Source of the DNA: Fragum whitleyi
Lineage: Eukaryota > Mollusca > Bivalvia > Cardiida > Cardiidae
NCBI GenBank assembly: GCA_948146395.1
Contig: OX411559.1
Span: 3,024,501 to 3,088,500 of the forward strand
DNA length: 64,000 nucleotides
Direction: 5' to 3'
Made by a program: the position numbers and the translations under genes. Below the pieces are notes generated by a model, which was given only the letters and a program-made list of their open reading frames with translations, was not told the DNA's origin and searched no databases. Positions 1 through 11,253 of this stretch are shown here, piece after piece (position 1 is the stretch's first letter; each line of letters starts with the position of its first letter).

Positions 1-41
1 TTCGTGCCGGCGTCAGCGTTATCGGGAAAGGACGTTTGGGA

Positions 42-437
42 TGTGACGACCGGGAAACAACATAGTGATATATAACAAACGGCTGGACAATCACTTTATC
101 TTGGTGATATAGGCGCGGTCAGGCGACAGTTTAATTTTAGAAATTTGGTATTGATGATGTTTGGAAGAAATTTAATATTTTTCATTTGCATTAATTCATA
201 AGTTGTGTGAAGTAACGTGGACATTTTGGGACATAAGACGTCAACCTAAATCATACAGTGGTAGTGGACTATCGTAATTCTCTAGGAACTTTATTGATTT
301 ATTTTTTGTGTGTTTAACTTGTCTACATTTTGATAAATTGGCATTTGGTATTTGTTTATGTAAATAAAATTTGGAAATGCACATCCTGACTCTTTACTGA
401 CCCCTATCCAAGCCAACCGCTCAGCCGTCTTGTGACA
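42..437 (+). mobile_element. Possible 3' LTR of an LTR retrotransposon
   Basis: The segment starts TGTGACGACC and ends CTTGTGACA, so it has TG...CA-type ends. It carries an AATAAA signal near 363 and is preceded by a purine-leaning stretch at the window edge. Its right end joins abruptly to the centre of a family A MITE at 438, as expected for an insertion. The internal region and 5' LTR would lie outside the window, so no target duplication can be tested. It could instead be some other repeat end. Confidence 0.33.
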
Positions 438-1545
438 ATCTTGAACAAAATTAGTCATATTGGTTTACCTCCCTTTAAGGTTCATGTAAAGAGTTTGAGA
501 CCCACTATTAAGGGCACTTCATTATCCGAGAAAAAGCACTATGTCTAGGTATATTATATATCAAAATGAAGCTATTCGTGAGCACAAGCAGTTAGGCAAC
601 ATAAGACCGCCATGGCTATAGCGGTATAGCCAAAACATTGTGGAAAAGGGTCATTTTGTACAGAACAAGCAACTGCATGACTGTTGCATAAAATTGCCCC
701 TTATTTTAACAAAGTACAGCCTGAAGTACCATCCAGGTAGTGCTACAACCTTAGATATAAAACTCAGTCTCAAAAGGCTATTTTGAAACAATCAATTTTC
801 ATTTATTTTGTCAACATACATGTCAAACCGGTTTGGTCTGTTTTCAAAATAGATGTAAGGTACGGTGCAACATCGCACCATAATATTGTGAAATATTTTC
901 TGCGATTTATTTCAAATTATAGTGTTTTTTTAATTCAATGATCTACAATATTCTATATATTTATCATTCTGTGAAATAGAAATTGATATATTGCTAAACA
1001 ACCTTACAGGTATATAAACAATAAATGTATAATTATGTTGTGATAACACACCATACCCTAAAAAGATCTACACGTTTACAAAATTAGAATGACATATATG
1101 ACATATGTGTTTAAAAAATAAGTCAAAATAAATTGCTTGCATAACTACGTTTTGGGGCTGAGTTTTATACCAATGGTTGTAGCACTACCTGGATGGTACT
1201 TTAGGCTAGACTTTGTTAAAATATGAGCCAATTTTATCCAACAGTCATGCAGTTGCTTGTTCTGTACAAAATGACCCTTTTCCACAATGTTTTGGCTATA
1301 CCGCTATAGTTATAACAGTCTTATGTTTTCCAACTGCTTGTGCTCATAAATAGCTTCATTTTGATATATAATATTCCTGGACATACTGCTTTTTCTTAGC
1401 AAATGAATGCCCTTAAAATTGGGTCTCAAACACTTTACATGAACCTTAATTTCACTCATAACTCGTTCCACACACTCGCTCAATTTCATTCCAAAATTAT
1501 TCCAAATTCATTCATCTTGTCAATTTTACGATGTTGTTAACTGTA
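438..1545 (+). mobile_element. Family A MITE, right half, interrupted
   Basis: The segment begins in the central palindrome (GAACAAAATTAG) and ends in the right terminal repeat CAATTTTACGATGTTGTTA. It is split by the TTAA-flanked element at 479-1445. The left half is missing, apparently replaced by the sequence at 42-437. Confidence 0.75.
479..1445. mobile_element. TTAA-flanked element with ~290-bp inverted arms (copy 1)
   Basis: This 967-bp element is bounded by TTAA at 475-478 and 1446-1449. It starts GGTTCATGTAAAG and ends CTTTACATGAACC. The left arm (479 to about 770) is matched by the right arm (about 1158 to 1445) along its whole length; for example the ACAGAACAAGCAACTGCATG block near 660 reappears inverted near 1250. 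The middle is AT-rich with no usable ORF. TTAA duplication is typical of piggyBac-type transposition, so a non-autonomous piggyBac-like element is inferred. It sits inside a family A MITE. Confidence 0.8.
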
Positions 1546-2998
1546 TCATAGCTTTTGCATTTCATCGACTGAGTGTTGCATGTGAGCTACATCTTTTCTG
1601 ATAAAATATCAAATTAAATTCTTCCATTTATTTTGGACACAATCATTTGAAGGATTTATTACCGTTACATTTCATTCCTCACGTTACACCGAGCGAGACG
1701 CAGTAGTCATGTATTGGAAACGCAAAAGGCAATTTTGAATCTCATTTCCCGTGGTTGTCCTGTGTTTTGATACTTCGAATACTTTGTTAGCGGGATTCGG
1801 TTCTGACTGATATCCCATTTTCGATAAATTTGATTTTTTAATCAGCAAGTTGAGATTCTAAGTAGATATTAAGGTAATTGTAGCAACTGTTAAATTGGAC
1901 GACTTTGTTTCGACAAAACACATATATCGCAAGAATTGAATCTGTGAAATAATATTCTAAAATTTCATTAAGATTGGTTCATAACTTGATTAGATATTGA
2001 TATTTCAGATGTGAGTTAGAAGTTTTGCTAGGTATATGATAAATGTAAAATGTATCGACCCAAGTTCGACAAGCCTCCATGTTAATGCAAAATTTAAAGG
2101 AATTATATTAGACGTATAAAATATGGCATTGACACCTGAGGCTTTTTTAAAAAGAAATTGTGTGAAACTTCATGCAAAAAAGGGGCCACCGAAAATGAAA
2201 TTGAAAAATAGATAGATTCTAGGACCGGTCAACCAAAGGTCGCATATAAAAAAAAAAGATAATAAAAAAATCTGCAATAGCCAGATCGTTCCTTTTTGAA
2301 TGGCAGGTCACATATAAATCCAGGGGCCCAAAACCCTCTATTTCCATATTAATTGTTTACTTCATATGTAATCTAAAAATTCTCAAAGTTTAAAAGTAAG
2401 CTAGAAAGTGCTAATTAGTGTAAATGATAAATTGATAACTTATATAGAAATTATATCACCGAAATTCTATATTCTATTCTAACGTAGTACCATGGGAAAA
2501 CCCAAAAGGAGAATCATCGCCTTGGCGTTTAATAACATTCTTGCGCGAAAGTTTGAAACGCGTAGTTAAGGATTGGTAGCTGATTTCGCCTTTAAAAGGA
2601 GTCTTTGAAAAAAACAATAATTTGTATGCAATTCTTGTATAATGCCATTTTAAAATGCACAGTTATCTGGCGGGAACAAGTCTTGAAGAAAAGAATAATT
2701 GAATGATGGATGTTAATTTCACGATATCACTAATTGTACTTTCAAACATCACTTCAATACCCGAGTCGATTTTCGTACGGTATACCAGTCTTAAAACTGA
2801 TAATTAAATGAAAGCTTTTAAAGCAAAGTATATTGATATAGGATTAGCTAGTTGACAATGCATGAAATAAGAGTGTGCATTTTGAAACTCGTGGGTGTGC
2901 AACACCCTAAATCCCTTTCTCTCTTTTTTATCAGGTAACGCATTAACATGTGTTCTGTACGGTTTATGAAAAGAAAAACTCTGGGTAAAATCGATTTC
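1546..2998. other. No gene seen
   Basis: AT-rich sequence with only short ORFs. A stretch at about 2215-2305 (GGTCAACCAAAGGTC ... GGCAGGTCACA) vaguely resembles degenerate family G, which has GTGACCC ends. Nothing else is recognised. Confidence 0.5.
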
Positions 2999-3411
2999 AA
3001 TAAACAACGACGTGAAATTGCAATGATTTTGGAATAAAATTGAATGAGTGGGAAGAGTGGGTTTTGAGTGAAATTAAAGGGAGGTAATCTAATATCGCTA
3101 ATTTTGTTCTGATGAACAAAATTAGCGATATTTATTACCACCCTTTAACAGGATATGCATACAAAATCTTTAAATAACTTCTTATTTCTTCAAGAAATAA
3201 TCAGAAGCGTATAATTTCAATTATGTCAGTGAAATCGTGATTTTTTCTAACTATGTTTATTTGGAATGCAGTTGTTGATTTTATCTTTCTAAGTGATTTT
3301 GGAGTGTTTTCGAATGGTTTGAGTGTGTGTTTGAATGAATAAAGTGTCGTGCGAGCAATTAATAATTGTTGTGATCGGAGTGAGATTCAAATTTGCGATG
3401 TTCTTAACTAT
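2999..3411 (+). mobile_element. Family A MITE
   Basis: Left end reads ACGACGTGAAATTG and right end GCGATGTTCTTAACTA. The central palindrome at about 3092-3132 (ATATCGCTAATTTTGTTC / GAACAAAATTAGCGATAT) is intact. The family's right-hand motif of repeated GAGTG/GAATGAAT words is present before the end. Confidence 0.85.
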
Positions 3412-3582
3412 GACAAAACTAGAAAAAAACCATTCGGCGAAATATCGTGATAAGAAGATAAGATTTCGGGGAAGGTTGTGTTATAATTCAGAAAGACAAT
3501 AAAAATCGCAATAAACAAACAGACAGAATGTTGTAACAAAAAGAACAAGGTTATAAAGATCTTAATCATGTTACTGTACTTT

Positions 3583-3627
3583 GAGGAGGCTTGCTCAAAA
3601 CTATTGTAAGTGCCTACATACTTATAG
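3583..3627. repeat. Short inverted repeat
   Basis: CTATTGTAAGTGCCTA and an inverted partner containing TAGGAACTAACAAT form a degenerate hairpin. It resembles the much better palindrome at 62,007-62,078, suggesting the same family. Confidence 0.45.
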
Positions 3628-3767
3628 GAACTAACAATATTGTTACGTTAACATTTAATTGGAGCTATTTTAGATACCAAGCTCTCGTCATGGATCCATT
3701 ACCTAACTTTCAAGACTTTATCTATGAAGACACATCAAAAAAAAAGACAAATCATCCAAGTCGATTT

Positions 3768-3996
3768 AGGGGCACAATTCACACAAAAAAGCATATAGAG
3801 TTATCTCCCTTTATAGTTTATGTTGCTATTATGATTGTGAATCCGTGTGCCAAGTTTCAAGTGTACACCTTTAGTTACTTAGTATATCCGAGAAATCACA
3901 AGACGTCAAATTATTTCGCACGATGACGATCAGGACGACTACAGCACTAACGCTTTAACAAAGCTCGGGTTTTCTCCGTAAAGTAACGAGCTATAC
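3768..3996 (+). repeat. Dispersed repeat with (CGA)n-type 3' part (copy 1)
   Basis: The segment shares order and wording with 26,678-26,917. Both have GGCA(C/T)AATT..., then AGAGTTATC...CCC, GCCAAGTTTCAAGTG, a CGCACGA(C/T)GACGA tract, and finally CTCGGGTTTTCTCCG. The 111-codon ORF over this stretch follows the repeat and is not thought to be a gene. The family is common in bivalve DNA (from general knowledge). Confidence 0.65.
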
Positions 3997-4786
3997 ATTA
4001 AATATACAATAAAGCTCTATGATTATATTTAAATATATGGGTTTTTGTGTGTATGTACGGATCAAGTGGTCAAGGGCGGGTGGAAGGGCGGAAGCCAATG
4101 GAATTCGGGGAAATAATATTCAGACTCGGAAGGTTAAAATAAAAATATGAAAAAGAATAAAAAAAAAAATGAATTTCAAGTGAGTGATTGAGAAAGGTTT
4201 CCATGGGAGTAAGTGTCTGTTTCACCCTGATCGTTTTGTAGGTCAACCCGTTGGAAACAATACTTCACACAAAAAATACTAAATGTGAAAGCTCTTTGTT
4301 GTTTTGTTGAATTAATCTGAGAGGAGTGTGAAAGGCTGTCTGTCCAGATTTTACAAAATATCAAATGAGGATTACATTGGCTCGTTTTCATAAATAGCTA
4401 ATGAATCACAAATATCTTTGAGAATAACATATTTCCATGTCTATTTCTTGAGAAAGCGATGGTCAAATATTTCTTTTGACGCGTTTGGCAAAGGAGTTCA
4501 ATCCGGCAAATTCTTAAAGGAACTGGGGCCTTTTTTACTGAACATCTTACGATAATTTTTTGCGTAAGTAAAAAAATTAAAGTTGCTTCTAAAGTAATAA
4601 CTACATATCGAATTCTACCATTTATCATCTCTTGGAATCGTCTCCTAAAGACGATTCGAATGAGACATTGAAAGACAGAATCTAAAAATGAATTGAAATA
4701 CCAGATACGATTTATGATTTTGACTTACGATTATTCTTTTCGTAAGACGTTTAGTAAAACGGGCCCCGGGTCAAACCGGAGACGGA
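3997..4786. other. No gene seen
   Basis: Only short ORFs of about 70 codons without recognisable motifs. No repeat family was identified. Confidence 0.5.
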
Positions 4787-5237
4787 TACAGTTAAGAACA
4801 TCGTGAAATGTACAAGATGACTGCTTTAAGAACGATTATGAAATAGAATTTAATAAATGTGTGAAGCGTGTTTTGAGTGAAATTCAAGGGGTGAGTTATT
4901 TCAATATCGCTAATTTTGTTCAAGATGAACAAAATTAGCGATAAACGTTACATCCTTTTTAATAAATTTTACTCACTTTTCTGTTTTTGTGTCTTCTTGG
5001 ACCAATCAGACACTTTAAAATCCCACACCAGGCAATAAAATCGTAGAATAAATTAATCAATTTGAATTAGATGTTGATCGTCTTGAACGATGTCGAAATG
5101 TTTTCTTATGCTTTTGGAGCATTTTTTTATCGATTTGAGTAAGTGTTTGAAATGAATTTATGAATGGAGCGCTGAGTGAATGATTTAGAACGATTTCGAT
5201 CGGAATGAGAGTCAATTTCACTGTGTTTTTTTACTGT
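4787..5237 (+). mobile_element. Family A MITE, full length
   Basis: Begins TACAGTTAAGAACATCGTG and ends with GTCAATTTCACTGTG ... TTACTGTA. The central palindrome lies at about 4904-4942. This copy shows the complete internal layout of the family. Confidence 0.88.
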
Positions 5238-6235
5238 AGTTTATTTGTGCAGGACACTCTACAGAGAGATATCTAGTCCACCCAGATTTCAAAGAGGGTA
5301 TTAGTAGTTAGAACCCGCTACCTCTCTATCTATGTGCATTTTAAGATCTGGAATGATTTAGGACCACGATGGAAATAAGAGTCTCTCGACCCTTATTTGT
5401 TTTATCCTCGAGTAGAAAAATGATGGAACATTCGAAAACAAATGACGGCAAATTATACTTACTACATCACTATATCTTAAAGAGAGAATATTTAATTTGT
5501 ATCTAGAGTTTACGAAAACCAAAAGTCTTGTAAAAACCCGGGACCGTCCATAATCTTTTGACGATTTAGCCCAAAGATAAGAATCATTATAAAGATTATT
5601 ATACGATAATAAGATGCATATTAAAAAAGAAATTAAATTTTACTGATTAACTGATAAGCTTGTGAGTAAAATAAAGCCTAAATATATGTGTTCCTCAACA
5701 CATACTAAAAAAAAAATTATCATCAGCATGCAATTATCGACACCAATTCATTCAAAGTATTTTGTTCCTATTTTTGTAGACGATCGTGATTAATAGGGTA
5801 GCATTTTAGTCTGATTCCATTAAAAAAACTCGTTTTCATCATTTCTAATGGATTCGAACTGGAAGTGTGAAATGCTAACAGAGCGTTATTAATTTAAAAG
5901 GCTCCTTTTTCATTCTGAAACCATTAGAACGGTTATAAAAGAAAAGATTTAACTCCCTGATGAAAGCTTAAAAAACTTGACGTACGAAATTGTATAAAAA
6001 CTTACTTTTCACTTTGTAACGTTAAGCTTCAGAGCAAGCAGCCTAATTAAAAAAGCGATTTGCTCTCAAGATGAAGTCTACTTTAACTTACACGTGCTTG
6101 AGAACGCAGTCTTGTTAATTTTTTGTATATTTCAAAGGTCGCAGTTATCTTTATTTGAACACGCTGCAGGTCTAAAGAACGTACTCTACACTCAGTTGTT
6201 CACGCCTAAAGAACTCAGTATAACTTAACCCTTGG
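5238..6235. other. No gene seen
   Basis: AT-rich; no ORF of note. A weak inverted arrangement around CCATTA near 5815-5935 was noticed but no boundaries could be set. Confidence 0.5.
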
Positions 6236-6360
6236 CACGCTGAACCCGGAATATTCCTGTTTTGACAGGAGATATAGACAAAGATCAGCCTGCACATAAG
6301 TGCAGTCTGATCTTAGTCTAAACCTATTTATTTTTATTTCAGCAGGAATTGTGTAAAAAC
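6236..6360. repeat. Hairpin repeat fragment (GATCAGCCTGCACA type)
   Basis: GATCAGCCTGCACATAAG is followed at once by its inverse, GTGCAGTCTGATC, giving a compact stem near 6284-6315. Outer words CAGGA/AGCAGGAAT also pair. This resembles a short foldback element known from bivalve genomes (inference from general knowledge). Confidence 0.5.
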
Positions 6361-6820
6361 TTGTGATTCAAGATAAAATAATTGCATACAATTTCGTCTG
6401 CACTTTTATTTAAGTGTAATTTGGTCATTTTTTGCGGAATGCCTCGTTTGATTAACGAGCGGTGATCTATTATGCATTAATTTGTCAATGTGCCCAGATG
6501 CTTCCACAGTACTACTGCTTAGGTGTTATACATTCTTCAGACTAACGCAGGACCTACGAGAATGGCCCATATTTTTGGCCAAGGTATCCCGTTAGATTCC
6601 CAATAGCCTTGAGAGTCAATAGGACATTCCAGACGATTTTCCCAGCATTGTCCTGGTTGTTTTAGCGCTAAAAAAGATTGTAATTTCAATCGACTTTTGA
6701 GAAAGGTATAAAAAGACCAAGTAGCTTCTTAGTGCTGTTTCCACAATGAGAGGTTAACACAATTGCAAAACTTAAAATGCTGTATACCTATTGACATTTA
6801 TCTTATAACTATACAAGTAT
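6361..6820. other. No gene seen
   Basis: No recognisable coding or repeat content. Confidence 0.45.
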
Positions 6821-7112
6821 CCGTATGATAACAACCCGTATGATATTTTTTATGATATCACATAGTTATTTTTAGAACAATAATATCATACAGTTATTTT
6901 TAGAAACTAGCATTTAAGTTAGAAACATCGACTAAAACAAGACAAAAAGAGGTTATAAGATAAATATAATACGTACTAAGTGTATTGTATGAAAAAATAT
7001 CTAACTCGGTTGTGAGAATTGATAATTGTCTCGGCAGAGCCTCGACAATGAACAATTCTCCCAACCTCGTTAGATATTTTTTTCCATACAAAACACTAAG
7101 TACGTATTATAT
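6821..7112. mobile_element. Foldback element F (copy 1)
   Basis: This segment shares its whole layout with 50,819-51,120. Both have tandem CCGTRTGAT words, repeated GTTATTTTTAGAA, and then a long stem whose arms are ATAATACGTACT(A/T)AGTG (about 6966) and CACTAAGTACGTATTATAT (about 7094-7112). A smaller internal stem is built on GATAATTGTCTCG / CGACAATG. The right end abuts the Penelope fragment. Confidence 0.7.
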
Positions 7113-7742
7113 ATGTACAGTATGCCACAGCCAATATGTCGGCGAAACTAACGACAGATCAATAAGAGTATAAATTTGCACCGATCTGACTGGAAATCCC
7201 AATCGGGAACCCTCGGCGATTCTACGGAATAGACCTCGGGAATAATACGGGCGCTGCCATGAAAGCGCGTCATTTCGCACGTGGGTTTATATGACGTCAC
7301 AAACACAACTGAGGATGACGCTGCGAAAAGCAAAATCAACGTAAGGTAAAAATTGGGCATATTATGATTTGAAAACAAAACGCAGTGTTTTACTGCGTTT
7401 TGCCTTCAAATCATTTTATGCCAAAATGATCTCTATAGACGATCTGAAAGCATTAAAGGAATTTACTTTTTTTTCAAGCATATTAACCAAAGTACCACCA
7501 GGAGCCGAATTACCTAAAAATTGACCAAAAATTACTACACTTACGTCCGAGGTACTTTCCAGTTTACGGAAATGTCCGAGCGATGTTCCGAATGTGGAAA
7601 TCCCGCAAATTCAATAGGTCTCCGGTTTCAAATCATTTTAATGAATCTGGCCACTCGTTCATCAATGTTGTCCTGTGCCCAATTGAAGCTAATACGAGAT
7701 GGTTCGACATCACGCAAATCGCGGGATACCTATTGGATTGGA
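7113..7742 (+). pseudogene. Penelope-like element GIY-YIG endonuclease fragment, interrupted
   Basis: The first part (7113-7200) encodes CTVCHSQYVGET, the Cys-containing lead-in and YVG core seen in the GIY-YIG nuclease of Penelope-like retroelements. A frame change then leads to INLHRSDWKS. The second part (7596-7742) resumes in the same frame as that last piece and encodes SPVSNHFNESGHS and VVLCPIEA, matching the conserved end of the same domain. The two parts are separated by a MITE at 7201-7595, and removing it with one target copy joins them in frame. The upstream reverse transcriptase is missing. At least one frame break precedes the insertion, so it is not functional. Confidence 0.7.
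7201..7595 (+). mobile_element. Family J MITE with 9-bp target duplication (copy 1)
   Basis: The element is flanked on both sides by GGAAATCCC (7192-7200 and 7596-7604). Its ends are imperfect inverted repeats: AATCGGGAACC...CTCGG on the left, and on the right CCGAGCGATGTTCCGAATGT. It contains a hairpin near 7375-7405 (AAACGCAGT / ACTGCGTTTT) and a TGACGTCA word. The reverse complement of 57,766-58,169 matches it along its length. A 9-bp duplication suggests a Mutator-like (MULE) transposase in trans. Confidence 0.8.
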
Positions 7743-7962
7743 ACCAATCAGACGCTTACAATTTTAATTATTTTATTGAAATGGGAATTTATTTCTATCT
7801 AAATTCATTTTAATGTAGTAATGGATTTTACCTTTTTTGAGTCATTTTGAGCATTTTGAATGGTTTGAGCGAGTGTTTGGAATAAATGAATGGAGCGTTG
7901 AGTGAGCGATTTAGAATGGTTTTGATTGAGATGAATGTCAATTTCACGTTGTTACTTACTAC
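7743..7962 (+). mobile_element. Family A MITE, right half
   Basis: Starts near ACCAATCAGACGCTTAC and runs through GAGCGAGTGTTTGGAAT to GTCAATTTCACGTTGTTAC. The left end and central palindrome are absent. Confidence 0.7.
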
Positions 7963-8245
7963 ATAAGCTGTCTTGACAATTTTTTTTTCTTCCAAATTTC
8001 CGCATCAAAAGAATGGGTTTGTATTCGTCTGTATATTCAAACCTAAAACAATGGCTGTAGCAAATTCTGATACTTATATTTGGCAGTAAGTTGTTGAATT
8101 TATTTTGTCGACATCCTTGATAAAATCTTTGTCTAATGAACGTTTTCCGGAATTTCTAAATATATCTTAAAATGTTGCATTTATGGTTTCACTTTATCCA
8201 TAACAATATCTTGAGTTTGGATTTTATTTACAAGACTATTCTTAC

Positions 8246-8475
8246 AAACAAACTGTCCGCAACTGAAGCATAGCTGATAATTACTGACGAAAGCCGGTGT
8301 CGCACCGACGCGGACAAGAGATATTTAAGTTGTTGGTTACAGGTCCAATGCGCTAACCACTGAGCCAAAGAAGATCTTCCCTGGCGCAGGTGTAAGACAT
8401 TGTATTAAGACCAACGATGCTATGTAGGACAGTGGTGAGAATGGACTCCCATGACCCTGTCCCCCTTAAAAGTCA
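8246..8475 (-). mobile_element. tRNA-headed SINE (family C, copy 1)
   Basis: On the reverse strand the region reads TTGGCTCAGTGGTTAGCGC, a good polymerase III A box, followed by GGTGCGACACCGG in the B-box position. The same ~220-bp unit recurs at 8590-8805, starting from the same AAACAAACTGTCCGCAACTG. Confidence 0.6.
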
Positions 8476-8589
8476 TCATATATTGATGACGATAAGCCTA
8501 TCTAGGCAGTAATATGCTTTTTGGACTTGGTTACAATGGCGACATTAATGGCCCAATGGCCAATCTCAGACGAGCCCCATGTGACTAAA

Positions 8590-8805
8590 AACAAACTGTC
8601 CGCAACTGAAGCATCGCTGAAAATTACAGACGAAAGTCGGTGACGAACCAACGCGGACAGGAAATTTCTAAATTGTTGGTTTACAGATCCAATGCGCTAA
8701 CCACCGAGCCAAGGATAAAGAAGACCTCTCCTGACGCAGGTGTCAGACATTGTATTTAAACCAACGAAGCTATGCAGGACAGTGGTGAGAGTGGTCTCTC
8801 ATGAC
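8590..8805 (-). mobile_element. tRNA-headed SINE (family C, copy 2)
   Basis: Second unit in the same orientation, 343 bp after the first. Reverse-strand A box is TTGGCTCGGTGGTTAGCGC and the B-box region reads GGTTCGTCACC. Divergence from copy 1 is moderate. This is either a local tandem duplication or two independent insertions. Confidence 0.6.
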
Positions 8806-8896
8806 ACTATATATACAAATTCCTGAATTAACAATATGCGGTTCAGTCATTCATTACCCGCAATTACAGGGCTTACAGCACTTTGATTATTAATAT

Positions 8897-9723
8897 ACTT
8901 AGTTCCAAAAGAAAGTGTGCACTTTTGAATTTTGATTATCTCTGAAATTATACAATCTATCGTCATGAAACGCCGTATGACTATCCCAAAGAGTATGTGC
9001 AAACGACATTTGAAAACAAAAACACGGGATGAGCAAAAGTTTTCAAATAAATTGAGACATTTGATTTCGCATGATTTGCACGTGCATCACGCGTTAGACG
9101 TACAATTGGTCTGAAAATGCTTTCAGCTGAATGTTTGCGACTTTGCTAAGCACAAAATCACATTTTCAATACAATTGTGTATGATGCTTCAGCGTGGTTT
9201 GACTACCAATAAGCGTCGTTGAACAAAATCGAACCTTGTCAGATTTAGAACGTCATTAAAATTGACAGAGCATTCATATTCCAATAGAATTCGAGGTCAA
9301 CATTTTTGGGGTCCTTTAATAAGTAAATCGAGATGTCAAAGAACGCCATAGCACCATTCAACAACATGTTACTGGCCTAACAACGTAGCAATGTCTTACG
9401 TTGACGTACACGTAACGTCTGCATAAAAATCAAAACTTTTGTTTTGAAATGGCTTGGAATGGCTTCTTAAATTCTATAATACAACATCAACACATAGCTC
9501 TAACCAAAGATAAAGTTGTAAGGAGGTCAAATCTCAACAGCTTAAGTAATGCCATCGCGTATGCAGCATGCGATACTTAATCCAAATCTGATTTTTGACT
9601 TATAATTTCAAAAGGTCTTGTCTAAAGTATGGTATCAAATTTACTCCATGATTTTCCTCCAACTTTGTAAAAATCAAGAGAAATGCAAAAAGTGAAAGTG
9701 CACACTTTTTTATGGAACTAAGT
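8897..9723. mobile_element. ~830-bp element with terminal inverted repeats
   Basis: The left end ACTTAGTTCCAAAAGAAAG and the right end TTATGGAACTAAGT are inverted, and both are followed internally by an AAGTGTGCACTTT word. The flanks are TA-rich, consistent with but not proving a TA target. The only internal ORF (8932-9114, 60 codons) has no motif I recognise, so the element is probably non-autonomous. Confidence 0.65.
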
Positions 9724-10264
9724 TTATTATATAGGTCTAGTAGGATATCTCATGGGTTATTGTGAAATTACGACAAAAAAGTCTGCGGTTAATAATGCAA
9801 AAATCTTTATGAAAGGCATTCGCCAAATTTTGCTTGAAAGAAAATCTAAACATTCCTTGACCATATACTAGCATGTTGTTCTGAAGAGTAAAGTACATTT
9901 CATTTACAAACATATACTTTCGAAGCATATTCTTGAGAGGAAAAGTACAGTGTTTTGTCCTTCAAAATTGGCCATCATTTATTCCTAGAGGAATAATCAT
10001 TATTTTGCAATTATCTTAGTAAGATTAGGATGACAATGTATTAGCCCCAAGTTGACCCTTGTCGTTCGCTTTGGAATAAGATAGTGTAGATTAAACTTAT
10101 AAAAGACAAGCTCAGTTTTTTTTGGATTTTTTCATGTAAACATATAATTAGCATTGAAGTTGAATGACAAAGAATGCAAAAAATTGCTTGAATTACAAAA
10201 ACAATACAAGGAGGTCTTTACGGATGAAAATTGTCGGAAAAGGTTTCAGTAAATTGCCATCAAA
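9724..10264. other. No gene seen
   Basis: AT-rich, no recognised repeat or motif. Confidence 0.45.
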
Positions 10265-10702
10265 GTACAGTTAACAACAATGTAAAATTTACAAGGTGTA
10301 AGATTTTGAAATGATTAAGGAATAATGGCGAATGAGTGAAAGCAGAGAGTTTTGAGTGAAATTTGAGGGAAATAATTAAATTTTCGCTAATTTTGTTCAC
10401 TAGCGATATTCATTTCCTCCCTTTTATAAAAAATATACGTACTTTTCTTTTTTCTGTGTCTTCGTGGAGCAATCGGATACTTTAAAATATAAACCTGCAA
10501 ATAAAATCGTCTAGTATAATAATTTGATCGATTTGAATTAAATGTTTATCGTCTTTAACGATTTCGAAACGTTTTCAACTGATTTTAGAGCGTTTTTGAT
10601 CGATTTGAGTGAGTGTTTGAATGAATGTAACATGGGGTGAGTGGGCGATTTAGAATGATTTTGATCGAGATGACAGTCAATTAAACGATGTTGTTAACTG
10701 TA
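10265..10702 (+). mobile_element. Family A MITE, full length
   Basis: Runs from TACAGTTAACAACAATG to ACGATGTTGTTAACTGTA. The central palindrome is shortened, with one arm partly lost (TTCGCTAATTTTGTTCACTAGCGATAT). Confidence 0.88.
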
Positions 10703-11157
10703 TCAGTTCTGTAGTACTTCTCTAAGGAAACATTAGTTAGCTACAATGAATAAACTACTTTGCGAATGTATGATGATCGAAAGTACGATTGCAAAGTTGT
10801 TCAAAATCCGTATAATTTGCAAAAACTTTGCACCGTTTAAGCATTTTGAATGGAGGGAAGACTTCCAAGAATTCTTTTTTTAAGATGTGATACATTAAGG
10901 TAACAAACCCTTACTCAGAAATTATAAAGGCAAAATGATGCTTATTTTATTTGTGAGAATGTTCCACATATAGAACAGATCTTCGCTCACTATTTTTCCA
11001 TTAACAACGCATATCATTTTCATGTTTTGTCAATGTCTATTTTCTAAAAAACTTTTGACCTTTGTGACTCCATGTAAGAAATCGGACTAAGATTGCAATC
11101 CTGGACACATCATTATTTTCCAATTATGTTCCCAAAACTATCTGATTATTATACAAA
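10703..11157. other. No gene seen
   Basis: No recognisable coding or repeat content. Confidence 0.45.
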
Positions 11158-11253
11158 TGTGACCCGACACGCAAAAAAATGGACGATCATGAAAACCTGT
11201 AAAATAAAAAAAAAGCGATTGGTTCTATTAGAGGTCAAGCAAAGGTCGATATG
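11158..11253 (+). mobile_element. Family G MITE, left-end fragment
   Basis: Starts TGTGACCCGACACGCAAAA, followed by ACCTGTAAAATAAA and AGAGGTCAAGCAAAGGTC, the same order as in 19,431-19,560. It is truncated where the family A MITE at 11,254 begins. Confidence 0.6.

Noticed and set aside
3591..3926. 111-codon ORF as a gene
   Set aside because: Most of it coincides with a dispersed repeat also found at 26,678-26,917, where the frame is not kept.
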